Shown here: positions 36,939 through 45,705 of the stretch, piece after piece
Position numbering within the stretch: position 1 is the first letter of the stretch
How the letters are laid out: every line of letters begins with the position of its first letter
NCBI RefSeq assembly: GCF_000982415.1
Contig: NZ_LANI01000028.1
Span: 1-64,000, forward strand
From: Kiloniella litopenaei
GTDB taxonomy: Bacteria > Pseudomonadota > Alphaproteobacteria > Kiloniellales > Kiloniellaceae
Direction: 5' to 3'
Length of the DNA stretch: 64,000 nucleotides
Position numbers and translations under genes: made by a program
The notes under the pieces: generated by a model
The model's input: the letters and a program-made list of their open reading frames with translations, nothing else
Databases searched by the model: none
What the model was told of the DNA's origin: nothing

Positions 36939-37418
36939 ATGGAACTTGATGCGATTGACATAAAGATTTTGCGAATCCTTCAAACCGAGGGACGTATTCG
37001 TTCTATTGAACTGGCTGAACGTGTCGGTCTGTCGCCAACCCCCTGTGCACGGCGTGTAAAAATGCTTGAAGATGAAGGTGTTATCACTGGTTATGCTGCA
37101 CGGGTCGACCAAACCAAGCTTGGTTATATGATCAACATCTTTGTTTCGGTCGAACTGGAAAAACAGGCGTCGGAGAATTTGAAACAGTTTGAAGAAGAAA
37201 TAGATAAATTTGAAGAAGTTGTTGAATGTTACCTGATGACAGGCAGCCAGGATTTTTTGCTGAAAGTTGTCGCAACAGATCTTATGGCGTTCGAAAAATT
37301 CCTTCAGGAAAAACTTACCCGGATTCCAACGATCAGGGCTGTCAGGTCTCGTTTTGCCCTGCGTAGCATTGTAGAGAGAAATGCACTTCCCAGCCCGCAA
37401 AGGCCATCCAAGAAGTGA
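36939..37418 (+). CDS. Lrp/AsnC family regulator (BkdR-like)
   Basis: The 159-aa product has an AsnC-type helix-turn-helix (IDIKILRILQTEGRIRSIELAERVGLSPTPCARRVKMLEDEGVITGY) and an RAM effector domain (INIFVSVELEKQ, VVECYLMTGSQDFLLKVVATDLMAFEKFL). It is divergent from bkdA1. In Pseudomonas, BkdR is an Lrp homologue that activates bkd in response to branched-chain amino acids, and this pairing suggests the same role. No good ribosome-binding site is visible before the ATG. After the stop comes a tiny Cys-rich frame, discussed under rejected items. Confidence 0.9.
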   Translation: MELDAIDIKILRILQTEGRIRSIELAERVGLSPTPCARRVKMLEDEGVITGYAARVDQTKLGYMINIFVSVELEKQASENLKQFEEEIDKFEEVVECYLMTGSQDFLLKVVATDLMAFEKFLQEKLTRIPTIRAVRSRFALRSIVERNALPSPQRPSKK

Positions 37419-37566
37419 GAGAACCAAATGACAGTTAAACACACCGAACATTATTGCTCCTGTTGCAACGCCCCAAGAACCTAGTGATCACTTATGACAG
37501 ATGACAACCGCATAAGTTGATCAACAATACCTATAATACCATCGAATAGAAAAAAGAGATACGAAA

Positions 37567-37594
37567 ATGGCCACCACAATAATGTGATGGCCAT
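37567..37594 (-). terminator. Hairpin after the pseudokinase-like gene
   Basis: ATGGCCA pairs with TGGCCAT, with inner CACA/TGTG pairing. On the minus strand TTTTCG follows. It lies 35 bases after the stop codon of the gene at 37629. Confidence 0.6.
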
Positions 37595-37628
37595 CAAAAA
37601 AATTCTACTTTATCTTTGTTGCTACTTT

Positions 37629-39206
37629 TTACTCGGCGGCTTCTGGTAACGCATTACGATTGCGGATCAATAAATCACCAATGCTATTTGCTTTGTGTTC
37701 CACCAAGGTATCTGGACCACCCCAGATAGGAACCGCACGACCAAGTCTAGCCATAATGTCATAGATAATGAACTTGGCGACACCATTCCCGCCACGGGTT
37801 CCTTCATATAGCAGCTGAAGAGGGTATGCAGCATTCCCGAGAACAGGGATAAAACCCAAAAGCAATGCGAACCAAGGCCGGCTTGTTCCCCGGGCAGTAG
37901 AAGCAATGATACGACAGCTCGTATAGATCGTTCGTACAATCACCCCGCCACTAAAATAACCGATAATACCACCTAAAAGGCCGATCACATCAAAAGCCCC
38001 CAAGCCAAAGACAATGGCCAGAGTTGTAACTTTTACAAATGGTTTCAGCGCCATTAATACACCAAAGTCAGTGATGTAAAGGCTGCTCTCACTGTTTTCC
38101 ATTTCATGCTTTAAAACATTGGCTTCGCGCTCGGTAAGCTGACGGCGCTTTTGCCAATCTTCGATACTGCGTCCAACCAGTAACCTGCTCAACTGGGTTC
38201 GATAGGATGGCAAAAACATAAAGGCTTTTATTTTTGGCAGCAAGGTTCCAAGCTGCTTGATCAATTTGCTCTCTTTAAAGAACGAACCGACTTTCTGCGC
38301 AAGCTTGCTTACACCTTCCTTGGCTTGCCTGCCATACCAACGTAGAGGGTGTTTTTTGTAATAGTGCGTTTCTTCTTCAGAGATTTTCCCACGGGCAAAC
38401 TTTGATTGAATGCTTCGTTGAAGGCGTGACATAAAACGCCAATCATCGGGTTTATGAATCAAACCTGAAACATCGACACAAAGTGCTTCGTATTCCTGTT
38501 CGCTCATCACATCCAGAAGCGCATTTTTGTTTTCAGCAATGTAATCACGGAGTTTGGGCACATCCACATCATCATAAAGTGGGCGACCATTCACCACTGT
38601 GCGCTGTAAATAGTAAGTAAATAAAAGCTTAGGATTGGCCGGGAACAACGCAGGTACACCGGATTCCAAATCAACCCAGACCCAACGTTTCTCACCCGCA
38701 TCAGTAGTTTCTAACAGAAAATTACTGGTCGCAACGGGATTACCATAACCAGCCTGCCATGCAAGACCGTCAAACCCCGCATCAAGAAGCAATCCCTGCA
38801 AAGGTTTCATCACATTCTCTACCAGATCCTGAATTTCAGTTTCTTTGAGTGAAGAATAAGGATGATGCAATGACGGTGCCCGACCATCAATAAATTCCAT
38901 CGTAATCTCATTGGCACGAAATTCTTCGTTCCAAGACACAGAAATAATCTCTGCGATACGCAGTTTACCAGGCAACCACAACTTCATAAGGGCGGAAAGA
39001 ACACGGCGACGGCAAGCAGCCTCAAGGATTGATCCCTGATGCCAGATATAAGGGTTGTTCGCGCCAAAAATCACATTGTGAACAAGGCCAGCCAACGTGG
39101 AACCGACAAATATCTTACGCGCTGTCGCTCGACCATCAGGCAGATGATCCAGATAGACAGTAGCCGATCGGCCAGCACCAATCTTTCGGTCTTTTAAACT
39201 CGACAT
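37629..39206 (-). CDS. Protein-kinase-like membrane protein of unknown function
   Basis: The 525-aa product starts with a kinase-like lobe: a glycine loop (GAGRSATVYL at 10-19), a candidate ATP lysine (ARKIF, Lys31) and a helix Glu (Glu62). A later block reads YGNPVATSNFLL and WVWVDLESG, which mirrors the catalytic-loop Asn (Asn162) and metal Asp (Asp179, in place of DFG). The usual catalytic HxD is missing (Pro157 at the Asp position), so it may be a pseudokinase or an atypical kinase. The C-terminal 130 residues have about three hydrophobic helices (TTLAIVFGLGAFDVIGLLGG, PWFALLLGFIPVLG). I do not recognise a named family. It stands alone on the strand. Confidence 0.6.
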   Translation of the reverse strand: MSSLKDRKIGAGRSATVYLDHLPDGRATARKIFVGSTLAGLVHNVIFGANNPYIWHQGSILEAACRRRVLSALMKLWLPGKLRIAEIISVSWNEEFRANEITMEFIDGRAPSLHHPYSSLKETEIQDLVENVMKPLQGLLLDAGFDGLAWQAGYGNPVATSNFLLETTDAGEKRWVWVDLESGVPALFPANPKLLFTYYLQRTVVNGRPLYDDVDVPKLRDYIAENKNALLDVMSEQEYEALCVDVSGLIHKPDDWRFMSRLQRSIQSKFARGKISEEETHYYKKHPLRWYGRQAKEGVSKLAQKVGSFFKESKLIKQLGTLLPKIKAFMFLPSYRTQLSRLLVGRSIEDWQKRRQLTEREANVLKHEMENSESSLYITDFGVLMALKPFVKVTTLAIVFGLGAFDVIGLLGGIIGYFSGGVIVRTIYTSCRIIASTARGTSRPWFALLLGFIPVLGNAAYPLQLLYEGTRGGNGVAKFIIYDIMARLGRAVPIWGGPDTLVEHKANSIGDLLIRNRNALPEAAE

Positions 39207-39528
39207 TTAATTATTTTCCAACCCTTGTACGGTGCCCGTATTCGCCCCTTCGGTTCATAAAAAACCGAAAATAGAAATCAAAGCTGCGGGGAAATTTTTC
39301 GCGAGCAGCCTATATCTATACTTTTTTTGTGGAAAAAACCACCCATTGCGAAATAAAAATGTCACTTTTATGCCTCAAAAGATTCATTTCAAGTCTATCA
39401 TGTTGCGAAATATCAATTAAGCGAACTCAAAATCCATATAAAGAAATCCTGATATAGCTTGCGTCACCAACAAAAAGAGCATAGTTTCCTCAGTAGATAT
39501 CAATCTCAATTTTGTGCGGCGAGTAACC
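39207..39528 (+). other. Intergenic region before the homocysteine methyltransferase gene
   Basis: This 322-base gap carries no supported gene. It holds TTGCGTCACCA at 39459-39469, the reverse complement of TGGTGACGCAA, which also occurs at 23527 in the mttB/DMGDH region. It lies 60 bases before the start of the gene. The rest is AT-rich with no clear -35/-10 pair. Confidence 0.4.
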
Positions 39529-40614
39529 ATGGCCAATAAATTTCTAGATCTCTTAAAAACACGCGACTGGCTTCTTGCTGATGGCGCAACAGGCACTAAC
39601 CTTTTCGAAGTAGGTCTGGAAACTGGCGACGCGCCAGAGCTATGGAACGTCGACGAACCAGAAAAAATCTACAACCTGCAAAAGTCATTTGTTGATGCTG
39701 GCTCTGACATTATTCTTACCAATACCTTTGGCGGCACACGTAACCGCCTCAAACTTCACAAGGCAGAAGATCGTGTTGCAGAGATAAACACTGCCGCAGT
39801 TAAAATTACCAAGCGAGTTGCTGATGAAGCGGGCCGCCCTGTTGTTGTTGCCGGGTCAATGGGCCCGACAGGCGATATCTTTGAACCCGTCGGATCACTG
39901 ACACGCGAAGAAGGCATTGCAGCCTTCCGTGAACAAGCCGTTGCACTGGCCGAGGCTGGCGCTGATGTTCTCTGGCTGGAAACAATTTCTGCACCGGAAG
40001 AACTGGAAGCTGCTGTTACTGCATGCAGTGAAACCGGTTTGCCAATCGTCACAACACTGAGCTTCGATACCAATGGCCGCACCATGATGGGCCTCACCCC
40101 CGGTGATTTTGCCAGACGCGTCAAAGAACTTTCAACAGTACCTGTAGCCTATGGCGCCAACTGTGGCGTCGGTGCATCTGAAATGGTAACGGCCCTTCAA
40201 AACATGGCAATGTGCGCACAGGAAGGCGATGTTCTGGTTTCGAAAAGCAACTGCGGCATTCCCGAATATGTTGACGGAGCCATTCGCTACACAGGAACCC
40301 CCGAATTAATGGCTGACTATGCCAGAATTGCGGTTGATTCCGGTGTCAAGATTATCGGCGGTTGTTGTGGAACCTCCCCCAACCACGTCAAACACATGCG
40401 TGAAGCGCTGGACAACCATACACGTGGTCCCAAACCAAGCCTCGACGAAATCATCTCGCGCCTTGGGGAAATCTCTAACGGTGCACGCGAGATGAATGAG
40501 GCAGGCCCGCTCGGCGCAAAACCGACAGAACAAACAGGTGGTGGCCGAAGACGTAGAGGGCGTGATCCGAAACGCAAAGCTGCCGATGACGGCAAATTCC
40601 CTGGCCAAGAATAA
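39529..40614 (+). CDS. Homocysteine S-methyltransferase (betaine/cobalamin-linked type)
   Basis: The ATG at 39529 is preferred to the GTG at 39514, because MANKFLDLLKTRDWLLADGATGTNL is the family start; this gives 361 aa. Zinc-binding cysteines are seen in YGANCGVGASEM and IIGGCCGTSPNHV. ITLTNTF-type and MGPTGDIFEP blocks fit the homocysteine methyltransferase (MetH N-terminal/BHMT) fold. It would methylate homocysteine with betaine or with a methyl group from a corrinoid protein; which one cannot be read. The C-terminal 35 residues are a basic low-complexity tail (GGGRRRRGRDPKRKAAD). Its end lies in a tandem repeat. Confidence 0.87.
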   Translation: MANKFLDLLKTRDWLLADGATGTNLFEVGLETGDAPELWNVDEPEKIYNLQKSFVDAGSDIILTNTFGGTRNRLKLHKAEDRVAEINTAAVKITKRVADEAGRPVVVAGSMGPTGDIFEPVGSLTREEGIAAFREQAVALAEAGADVLWLETISAPEELEAAVTACSETGLPIVTTLSFDTNGRTMMGLTPGDFARRVKELSTVPVAYGANCGVGASEMVTALQNMAMCAQEGDVLVSKSNCGIPEYVDGAIRYTGTPELMADYARIAVDSGVKIIGGCCGTSPNHVKHMREALDNHTRGPKPSLDEIISRLGEISNGAREMNEAGPLGAKPTEQTGGGRRRRGRDPKRKAADDGKFPGQE

Positions 40615-40677
40615 CTATAAAGTCAGGAATAACTATAAAATCAGGAATAGTTAGAAATTCAGGAATAGCAGAAAAAC
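40606..40677 (+). repeat. Four degenerate 18-bp repeats across the stop codon
   Basis: Units begin at 40606, 40624, 40642 and 40660. The consensus is CAGGAATAACTATAAAAT. The first copy holds the last two codons and the stop of the methyltransferase gene. Each copy is in frame and carries its own stop codon (TAA, TAA, TAG, TAG), which shows a duplicated gene end that has begun to diverge. Confidence 0.8.
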
Positions 40678-40698
40678 TGCAGAACAATTCCCATGTAG

Positions 40699-40728
40699 AA
40701 AGGGGCCTCGATCCGAGGCCCCTTTGTC
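40699..40728. terminator. Bidirectional terminator
   Basis: AAAGGGGCCTCG pairs perfectly with CGAGGCCCCTTT around ATC. It ends the methyltransferase gene and the convergent choline transport unit. Confidence 0.88.
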
Positions 40729-40774
40729 ATTCTCAGGAAAAAAACTCGTCGTAGAGCTCTTTCAAGCGCTATTA

Positions 40775-41470
40775 TTATAATAAGCTCTCTAACTCTTCGA
40801 TCGACGTCACGACGTGATCAGCAAGTTTGGACAACTCTTCGCGTCCCGTTGTTCCAGTCAGAACACCAACTTTCAAACCCGCCTTCGCATTAACGCCCAT
40901 TTCCATGTCGTGCAAGTTGTCTCCGACAACAACAACATTTTCAGGCCCCAGCTCCATTGCCTTACAAAAACCCAAGACCATACCCGCTGTGGGCTTCAGT
41001 CCGTGACCAGAATCGTACCCGGCAATAAAGTCGAGCTTATCAATACAATCAAATCGTGACAAAGACCCCCTAGCCCCCTGCTCACTGTCACTTGTAGCGA
41101 CACCAAGCTTAAGCCCACGTTCTTTCAAACGTACAAATAGAGCTGATAGATCCGTCACGGGGACAGCAGCGGTCTCTCCGTCCTCCTGAAAAATTGCTTC
41201 GACCTTGCGAATTAAAACGTCATAATCCGCATTGGGCAAAAACTCGCACCACTTCGCAACGATTTCACCATTACTGCTCGCTGCCAACATGGATCCGGGC
41301 AAAACCCGCCCTTGTTCAGCATCATACCCGGTCGCACTCAGAAGCTGTGACGCGAGTTCTTGATCTCCCTCAGCCGCCATCAAAGCTGCTTTTTTATTCA
41401 AGGGCATCCAGCTTTGTTCATAGTCCAGAAGGGTTCCATCCTTGTCGAACAGGATTGCCTTAATCGTCAT
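40775..41470 (-). CDS. HAD family hydrolase, Gph-like
   Basis: The 231-aa product has motif I in FDKDGTLLDYEQSW, motif II in VATSD, a Lys in the later DSGHGLKPTAG region and motif IV in VVVGDNLHDMEMGVNA. A helical cap follows motif I, as in phosphoglycolate phosphatase-like enzymes. The natural substrate is unknown. It follows choV by 14 bases and probably belongs to the choXWV transcript, which is a common arrangement in choline transport operons. Confidence 0.85.
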   Translation of the reverse strand: MTIKAILFDKDGTLLDYEQSWMPLNKKAALMAAEGDQELASQLLSATGYDAEQGRVLPGSMLAASSNGEIVAKWCEFLPNADYDVLIRKVEAIFQEDGETAAVPVTDLSALFVRLKERGLKLGVATSDSEQGARGSLSRFDCIDKLDFIAGYDSGHGLKPTAGMVLGFCKAMELGPENVVVVGDNLHDMEMGVNAKAGLKVGVLTGTTGREELSKLADHVVTSIEELESLL

Positions 41471-41484
41471 GAGATCAAAACCCT

Positions 41485-42684
41485 TTATTCTGCCGCATCT
41501 GCAATCGAGCTTTGACGAAGAATACCTTTGTATATTTCCTCATCTCCAACGACGCCAACCAATACACCATTTTCGGCAAGTAAAACCGGATTACCTGTCG
41601 CCTGTCGTAATTCGATAGCTCTTTTCATTGTGAAGTCCGGCGATGTCACGACAATACTGGAATCCGGCACGCTATCAATCGGCTGATCACCTTCAAAGGT
41701 AATTACAGGAAGCTCTTCTTTTTCTTCAAAGGTAACTTTCTGTACAGCACCCTTACCATCTACTGTTACTTTGAAGGCATCGTATTTATCCAGAATAAGA
41801 CGATCACCATCCTTGCGAAGATCACTGACTGATGTCATCAAAGACGCGCACCGCAACACATTCAGCGGGTTCATATGGGCGACAAATTCGGCTACATACT
41901 CATTTGCAGGGTTCAGGACAATCTCTTCCGGCTCCCCATACTGAACAATGCGGCCACCCTCCATAATCGCAATATGTGACCCAATCTTAAGAGCTTCGTC
42001 CAAATCATGGCTCACAAAGACAATCGTCTTCTTCAGGTTTCGCTGCAATTCCAGCAACTCATCCTGTAAGTGATCACGGATCAGAGGGTCCAAAGCCGAA
42101 AAAGGCTCATCCATCAACAAAATATCCGCATCTGTGGCAAACGCACGCGCCAATCCAACACGTTGTTGCATCCCACCAGATAGTTCATGCGCGTATTTGT
42201 CTTTCCATTGATCAAGACTAACCATCTTGAGCTTCTCTTCCACAATGGCTTCGCGCTCGGCTTTTGGCATGCCTTTAAGCTCTAGCCCCAAGCCAACGTT
42301 CTCTGACACCGTCCGCCATGGCAAAAGCGCAAATTGCTGGAAGACCATGGAAACGCGTTCCATACGCATGTGACGCAGCGTTTTTTCATCGCACGATGCA
42401 ACATCGACAAGGTTATCACCATCGCGAACGAGCACTTCGCCCCGCGTGACTTTGTTCAGACCATTTACGGCGCGGAGCAGTGTTGATTTTCCGGAACCGG
42501 AAAGCCCCATAAGGACGCAAATTTCGCCTTCTTCAATTTTAATAGATCCCCCAGCAACACCAAGAACGCATCCGGTTTTCTCCAGAATTTCTTCCCGTGT
42601 TTTGCCCGCATCAACCATTGGGATGGCTTCTTGCTGATTATCGCCAAAAACAATATCGACGTTTTTAAATTCTACAGCTGTCAT
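41485..42684 (-). CDS. choV: Choline/glycine betaine ABC transporter ATP-binding protein
   Basis: The 399-aa product energises choline uptake. The Walker A is GLSGSGKSTLLRAVNGL, the signature LSGGMQQRVGLARAFA and Walker B ILLMDEPFSALDP. The C-terminal part has a CBS-type regulatory region (about 275-395). The N-terminal extension of about 60 residues with EAIPMVDAGKTREEIL is typical of the ProV/ChoV group. It is third in choX-choW-choV. Confidence 0.93.
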   Translation of the reverse strand: MTAVEFKNVDIVFGDNQQEAIPMVDAGKTREEILEKTGCVLGVAGGSIKIEEGEICVLMGLSGSGKSTLLRAVNGLNKVTRGEVLVRDGDNLVDVASCDEKTLRHMRMERVSMVFQQFALLPWRTVSENVGLGLELKGMPKAEREAIVEEKLKMVSLDQWKDKYAHELSGGMQQRVGLARAFATDADILLMDEPFSALDPLIRDHLQDELLELQRNLKKTIVFVSHDLDEALKIGSHIAIMEGGRIVQYGEPEEIVLNPANEYVAEFVAHMNPLNVLRCASLMTSVSDLRKDGDRLILDKYDAFKVTVDGKGAVQKVTFEEKEELPVITFEGDQPIDSVPDSSIVVTSPDFTMKRAIELRQATGNPVLLAENGVLVGVVGDEEIYKGILRQSSIADAAE

Positions 42685-42704
42685 TTTAATATTCCATCCC
42701 TACC

Positions 42705-43565
42705 TTAAGCACCATCAACCGGCGCATTACGCTGCTTACACAGACGATCCAGTAAAATCGCTACGACAACAATCGCAAGTCCTGCTTCAATCCCCATATC
42801 GATCTGGCGAGAGTTCAATGCACGAACAACAGGCTTACCAAGACCGCTTGCACCAACAAGAGCACCAATCACCACCATAGATAGGGAGAGCATAATACAC
42901 TGCGTTACCCCAGCCATAATTGTCGGCAGAGCGTAAGGAATTTCGACCTTCCAAAGTAACTGCTTCTTTGTCGCGCCAAATGATTCAGCAGCCTCAATCA
43001 GGGGCTTTGGCACCGAAGAAACACCGAGATGTGTCAAACGCACAGGCGCGGCAACGGCAAAGATGACTGTCGCAACGAGCGCAGGCACCATGCCCAAACC
43101 AAAAAGCGTCATGGCCGGGATAAGGTAAACGAAAGTAGGAATTGTCTGTAGAAGATCAAGAACTGGTCGTAACAATGAATACAGCCAGGGACGGTGGGCA
43201 GCCGCAATCCCAAGTGGCACGCCAGTGATCATGCAAACCAGAGTCGCATAAACCACAAGGACAAGAGATTCTATTGTTTCTGTCCAGTATCCAAGATTAA
43301 CAATGAACAACAGTGAAAGGAAAACAAATAAAGATAGCTTCCACGTACGTTGCAGATATTGGGCAAGAGCAGTAATCAAAATAATAAGTACGATAGATGG
43401 CACAAATAAAAGCATATCCACAGTACCATCAATCAGGAAGCTACCGCCATCCGTTATTGCGTCAAAAAAGCCCGCAAAATTATCGATCAAAAAGTCAAAA
43501 AAACTTTCACCCCATTTCCCAACGGGAATTTTATGGTCAACTAACCATTGTTCGATGCCGGACAT
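42705..43565 (-). CDS. choW: Choline ABC transporter permease
   Basis: The 286-aa product has a short cytoplasmic start (MSGIEQWLVDHKIPVGKWGESF) and about six membrane helices. The EAA-type loop is FGATKKQLLWKVEIPYALPTIMAGV. This pattern is that of the ProW/ChoW family. GAGGGAT precedes the ATG. It is second in the operon, with 20 bases to choV. Confidence 0.93.
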   Translation of the reverse strand: MSGIEQWLVDHKIPVGKWGESFFDFLIDNFAGFFDAITDGGSFLIDGTVDMLLFVPSIVLIILITALAQYLQRTWKLSLFVFLSLLFIVNLGYWTETIESLVLVVYATLVCMITGVPLGIAAAHRPWLYSLLRPVLDLLQTIPTFVYLIPAMTLFGLGMVPALVATVIFAVAAPVRLTHLGVSSVPKPLIEAAESFGATKKQLLWKVEIPYALPTIMAGVTQCIMLSLSMVVIGALVGASGLGKPVVRALNSRQIDMGIEAGLAIVVVAILLDRLCKQRNAPVDGA

Positions 43566-43697
43566 TGCTAATCCCTCTGCTCATAAGTGAACTCGGAAAT
43601 TTACTGAGTTCTTTTATCGTTATATCCAGTTAACACAACGAAGTTGCTCTTACACAAGCTCACCGCTATCACTGGTTTTATTTTTATTTAACATACA

Positions 43698-43724
43698 AGA
43701 GGGCCGACAGAATGCCAGCCCTCT
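43698..43724 (-). promoter_or_regulatory. Intercistronic hairpin between choX and choW
   Basis: AGAGGGC pairs with GCCCTCT across a 13-base loop. No T run follows on the minus strand. It sits in the 182-base gap and could partly end the transcript or shield the choX message. Confidence 0.5.
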
Positions 43725-43747
43725 GTAAAATAAATCTGGCTTAAAAC

Positions 43748-44698
43748 TTAAAGACCAAGATGGCTCTTTACTGCTGCAAGGCCATCACCACCATCAAATG
43801 TGGTAACACCAGCGAGCCATGCATCCAATGCGCCCGGGTTTGCTTTCAACCACTCTGTCGCAGCAACTGGTCCTTCTTTACCATCATCAAGAATGGCACC
43901 CATGATCTCGTTTTCCATGGCAAGTGTGAAGCCTAGATTGCCCAGAAGTTTACCCATATTCGGGCACTCACTGGCATAGCCTTTTCTAACGTTCGTATGA
44001 ACATTCGCGCCACCAAAGTTAGGGCCGAAAATGTCATCACCACCAGTTAGATAAGTCAGTTCGAAGTTTGCATTCATTGGGTGTGGTGCCCAACCAAGGA
44101 AAACAACCCCCTTATCACGACGGGTAGAACGCGCAACCTGCGACAACATACCTGCTTCGGATGATTCAACAACCTCAAAGTCTTTGAGGCCAAAGGTATT
44201 ATTGTCGATCATATCCTGAATAAGACGGTTACCGTCGTTACCTGGTTCGATACCATAGATTTTACCATCAAGTTCATCTTTGAACTTGGCAATATCTGCA
44301 AAATCTTTCAGACCCTTGTCAGCAAGATAAGTCGGAACGGCAAGTGTGTATTTAGCCCCTTCGAGGTTAACACGAACTGTCTCAACAGAACCTTCATCAC
44401 GGTAAGGTGCGATGTCGGCCTCCATGGTTGGCATCCAGTTACCAAGGAATACATCAACATCACCGTTCTTAAGACCAGCATAGGTCACAGGAACAGAAAG
44501 AATTTGAGTTTCCGGCTGATAACCAAGCCCTTCCAGAACAACAGATGCTACGGCTGTTGTTGCAGTGATATCAGTCCATCCAACATCGGAAAAAGTAACA
44601 GATTGGCAGCTAGCTGGCTCCGCAGCTTGCGCCCCAGTTGTAAAACCAGCTGCAGCGATGGCCAGTGTGCTAGCCGAAATCAAGTGTTTGAGGTTCAT
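43748..44698 (-). CDS. choX: Choline ABC transporter substrate-binding protein
   Basis: The 316-aa product has a Sec signal peptide (MNLKHLISASTLAIAAAGFTTG, cut near AQA-AEP). The OpuAC-type fold is seen in GLKNGDVDVFLGNWMPTMEADI and FLGWAPHPMNANFELTYLTGG, where aromatic residues box the quaternary amine. GGAGACAAG precedes the ATG. It is the first gene of choXWV and lies opposite betI; the BetI-type palindrome at 44845-44896 lies 147 bases upstream, so both units may be controlled together. Confidence 0.94.
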   Translation of the reverse strand: MNLKHLISASTLAIAAAGFTTGAQAAEPASCQSVTFSDVGWTDITATTAVASVVLEGLGYQPETQILSVPVTYAGLKNGDVDVFLGNWMPTMEADIAPYRDEGSVETVRVNLEGAKYTLAVPTYLADKGLKDFADIAKFKDELDGKIYGIEPGNDGNRLIQDMIDNNTFGLKDFEVVESSEAGMLSQVARSTRRDKGVVFLGWAPHPMNANFELTYLTGGDDIFGPNFGGANVHTNVRKGYASECPNMGKLLGNLGFTLAMENEIMGAILDDGKEGPVAATEWLKANPGALDAWLAGVTTFDGGDGLAAVKSHLGL

Positions 44699-44844
44699 TC
44701 ACTTGTCTCCATTTTTTGTGCCACAAGAGGACCCCGTGGCTCTAATTGATTTTAGCAAGATACCTGCAAGTTCATTATTATTCTAGCAGGATTCTTTTGC
44801 CTGATTAACTCCCTAGTACGACCGAAATCATTGTCGTCACTTCA

Positions 44845-44896
44845 CTATCAATAATTTATTTTGATTGAACGTTCAATCAAAATAAATTATTGATAG
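44845..44896. promoter_or_regulatory. BetI-type operator inside a 52-bp perfect palindrome
   Basis: The two 26-base arms (44845-44870 and 44871-44896) are exact reverse complements. The centre GATTGAACGTTCAATC fits the known BetI box. It lies between choX and betI, the two divergent units of choline uptake and oxidation. The surrounding 362-base gap holds no gene. Confidence 0.8.
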
Positions 44897-45060
44897 ATAT
44901 AACGCAGTCATCAACCCAAGAACGTAAGTTATGATTTTTTAAATGAAATCAAAAACTAAGTTCAAAAAAATGCGTAACGAAACAGGACACTAAATACACG
45001 TTTTTTTTGTTTCAATGTCTCCCCTAAGAACTGAAACATTGAATAAAAGGATACAAGACC

Positions 45061-45648
45061 TTGCCAAAAGTCGGAATGGAAGAGATTCGGAAAACCCAGT
45101 TGATCGAAGCAACAATTGCTATGATCCACGAGGAAGGTTTTACCAATGCCAGCATTTCGAAAATAAGCAAACGTGCAGGCCTGTCTTCTGGAATTGTTGC
45201 CCATTATTTTGACGATAAATCCGGTTTATTAACCGCAACGCTTCAATACCTCATGCGTAAATTGGGGGAAGAAACAAAAAAGCAGTTAGAAAATGCCAAC
45301 ACACCAATTGAGCGCCTGCTTGCCGTCGTGAATTCAAATTTTTCTGATGAGCAATTCAAACCTGGCGTGGTTGATGTCTGGCTGGCTTTCTGGGCTTTGG
45401 TTCCAACGTCGGAAAAACTTGGACGCCTGCATAAAATCAACGAACGACGTATGCAAAGTAACTTTCAACATGCGTTAAAGCCTTTGCTGCCCGAACAGAT
45501 GGTCGCAAGCACAGCAACGGGTCTGGCTGCCATGGTCGAAGGGCTCTGGATACGCTGTGCCCTGACAGAAGGCGGGGTCACCCCCAAAGAGGCAATCACT
45601 ATTATGGAAAGTTATATCAGCAGCCAGATACTGGCCCATCAAAAATAA
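45061..45648 (+). CDS. betI: TetR-family choline-responsive repressor
   Basis: The 195-aa product starts with TTG at 45061, chosen because the family start MPKVGMEEIRKTQLIEA follows. The helix-turn-helix is ASISKISKRAGLSSGIVAHYFDDKSGLL. The C-terminal domain has the conserved FWALVPTSEKLGRLHKINERRM and EGLWIRCALTEGG blocks of BetI. It represses bet genes until choline is present. AAAGGA lies ahead of the start. betB follows after 57 bases. Confidence 0.94.
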   Translation: MPKVGMEEIRKTQLIEATIAMIHEEGFTNASISKISKRAGLSSGIVAHYFDDKSGLLTATLQYLMRKLGEETKKQLENANTPIERLLAVVNSNFSDEQFKPGVVDVWLAFWALVPTSEKLGRLHKINERRMQSNFQHALKPLLPEQMVASTATGLAAMVEGLWIRCALTEGGVTPKEAITIMESYISSQILAHQK

Positions 45649-45705
45649 CTTCGCATATTTAAACAACACAGCAGAACAATACTTTAAAACTTTAGGATCA
45701 AAACA

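Noticed and set aside
37428-37484. 18-residue frame MTVKHTEHYCSCCNAPRT after the Lrp gene
   Set aside because: Too short to support by composition; the Cys-rich end is curious but could be chance.
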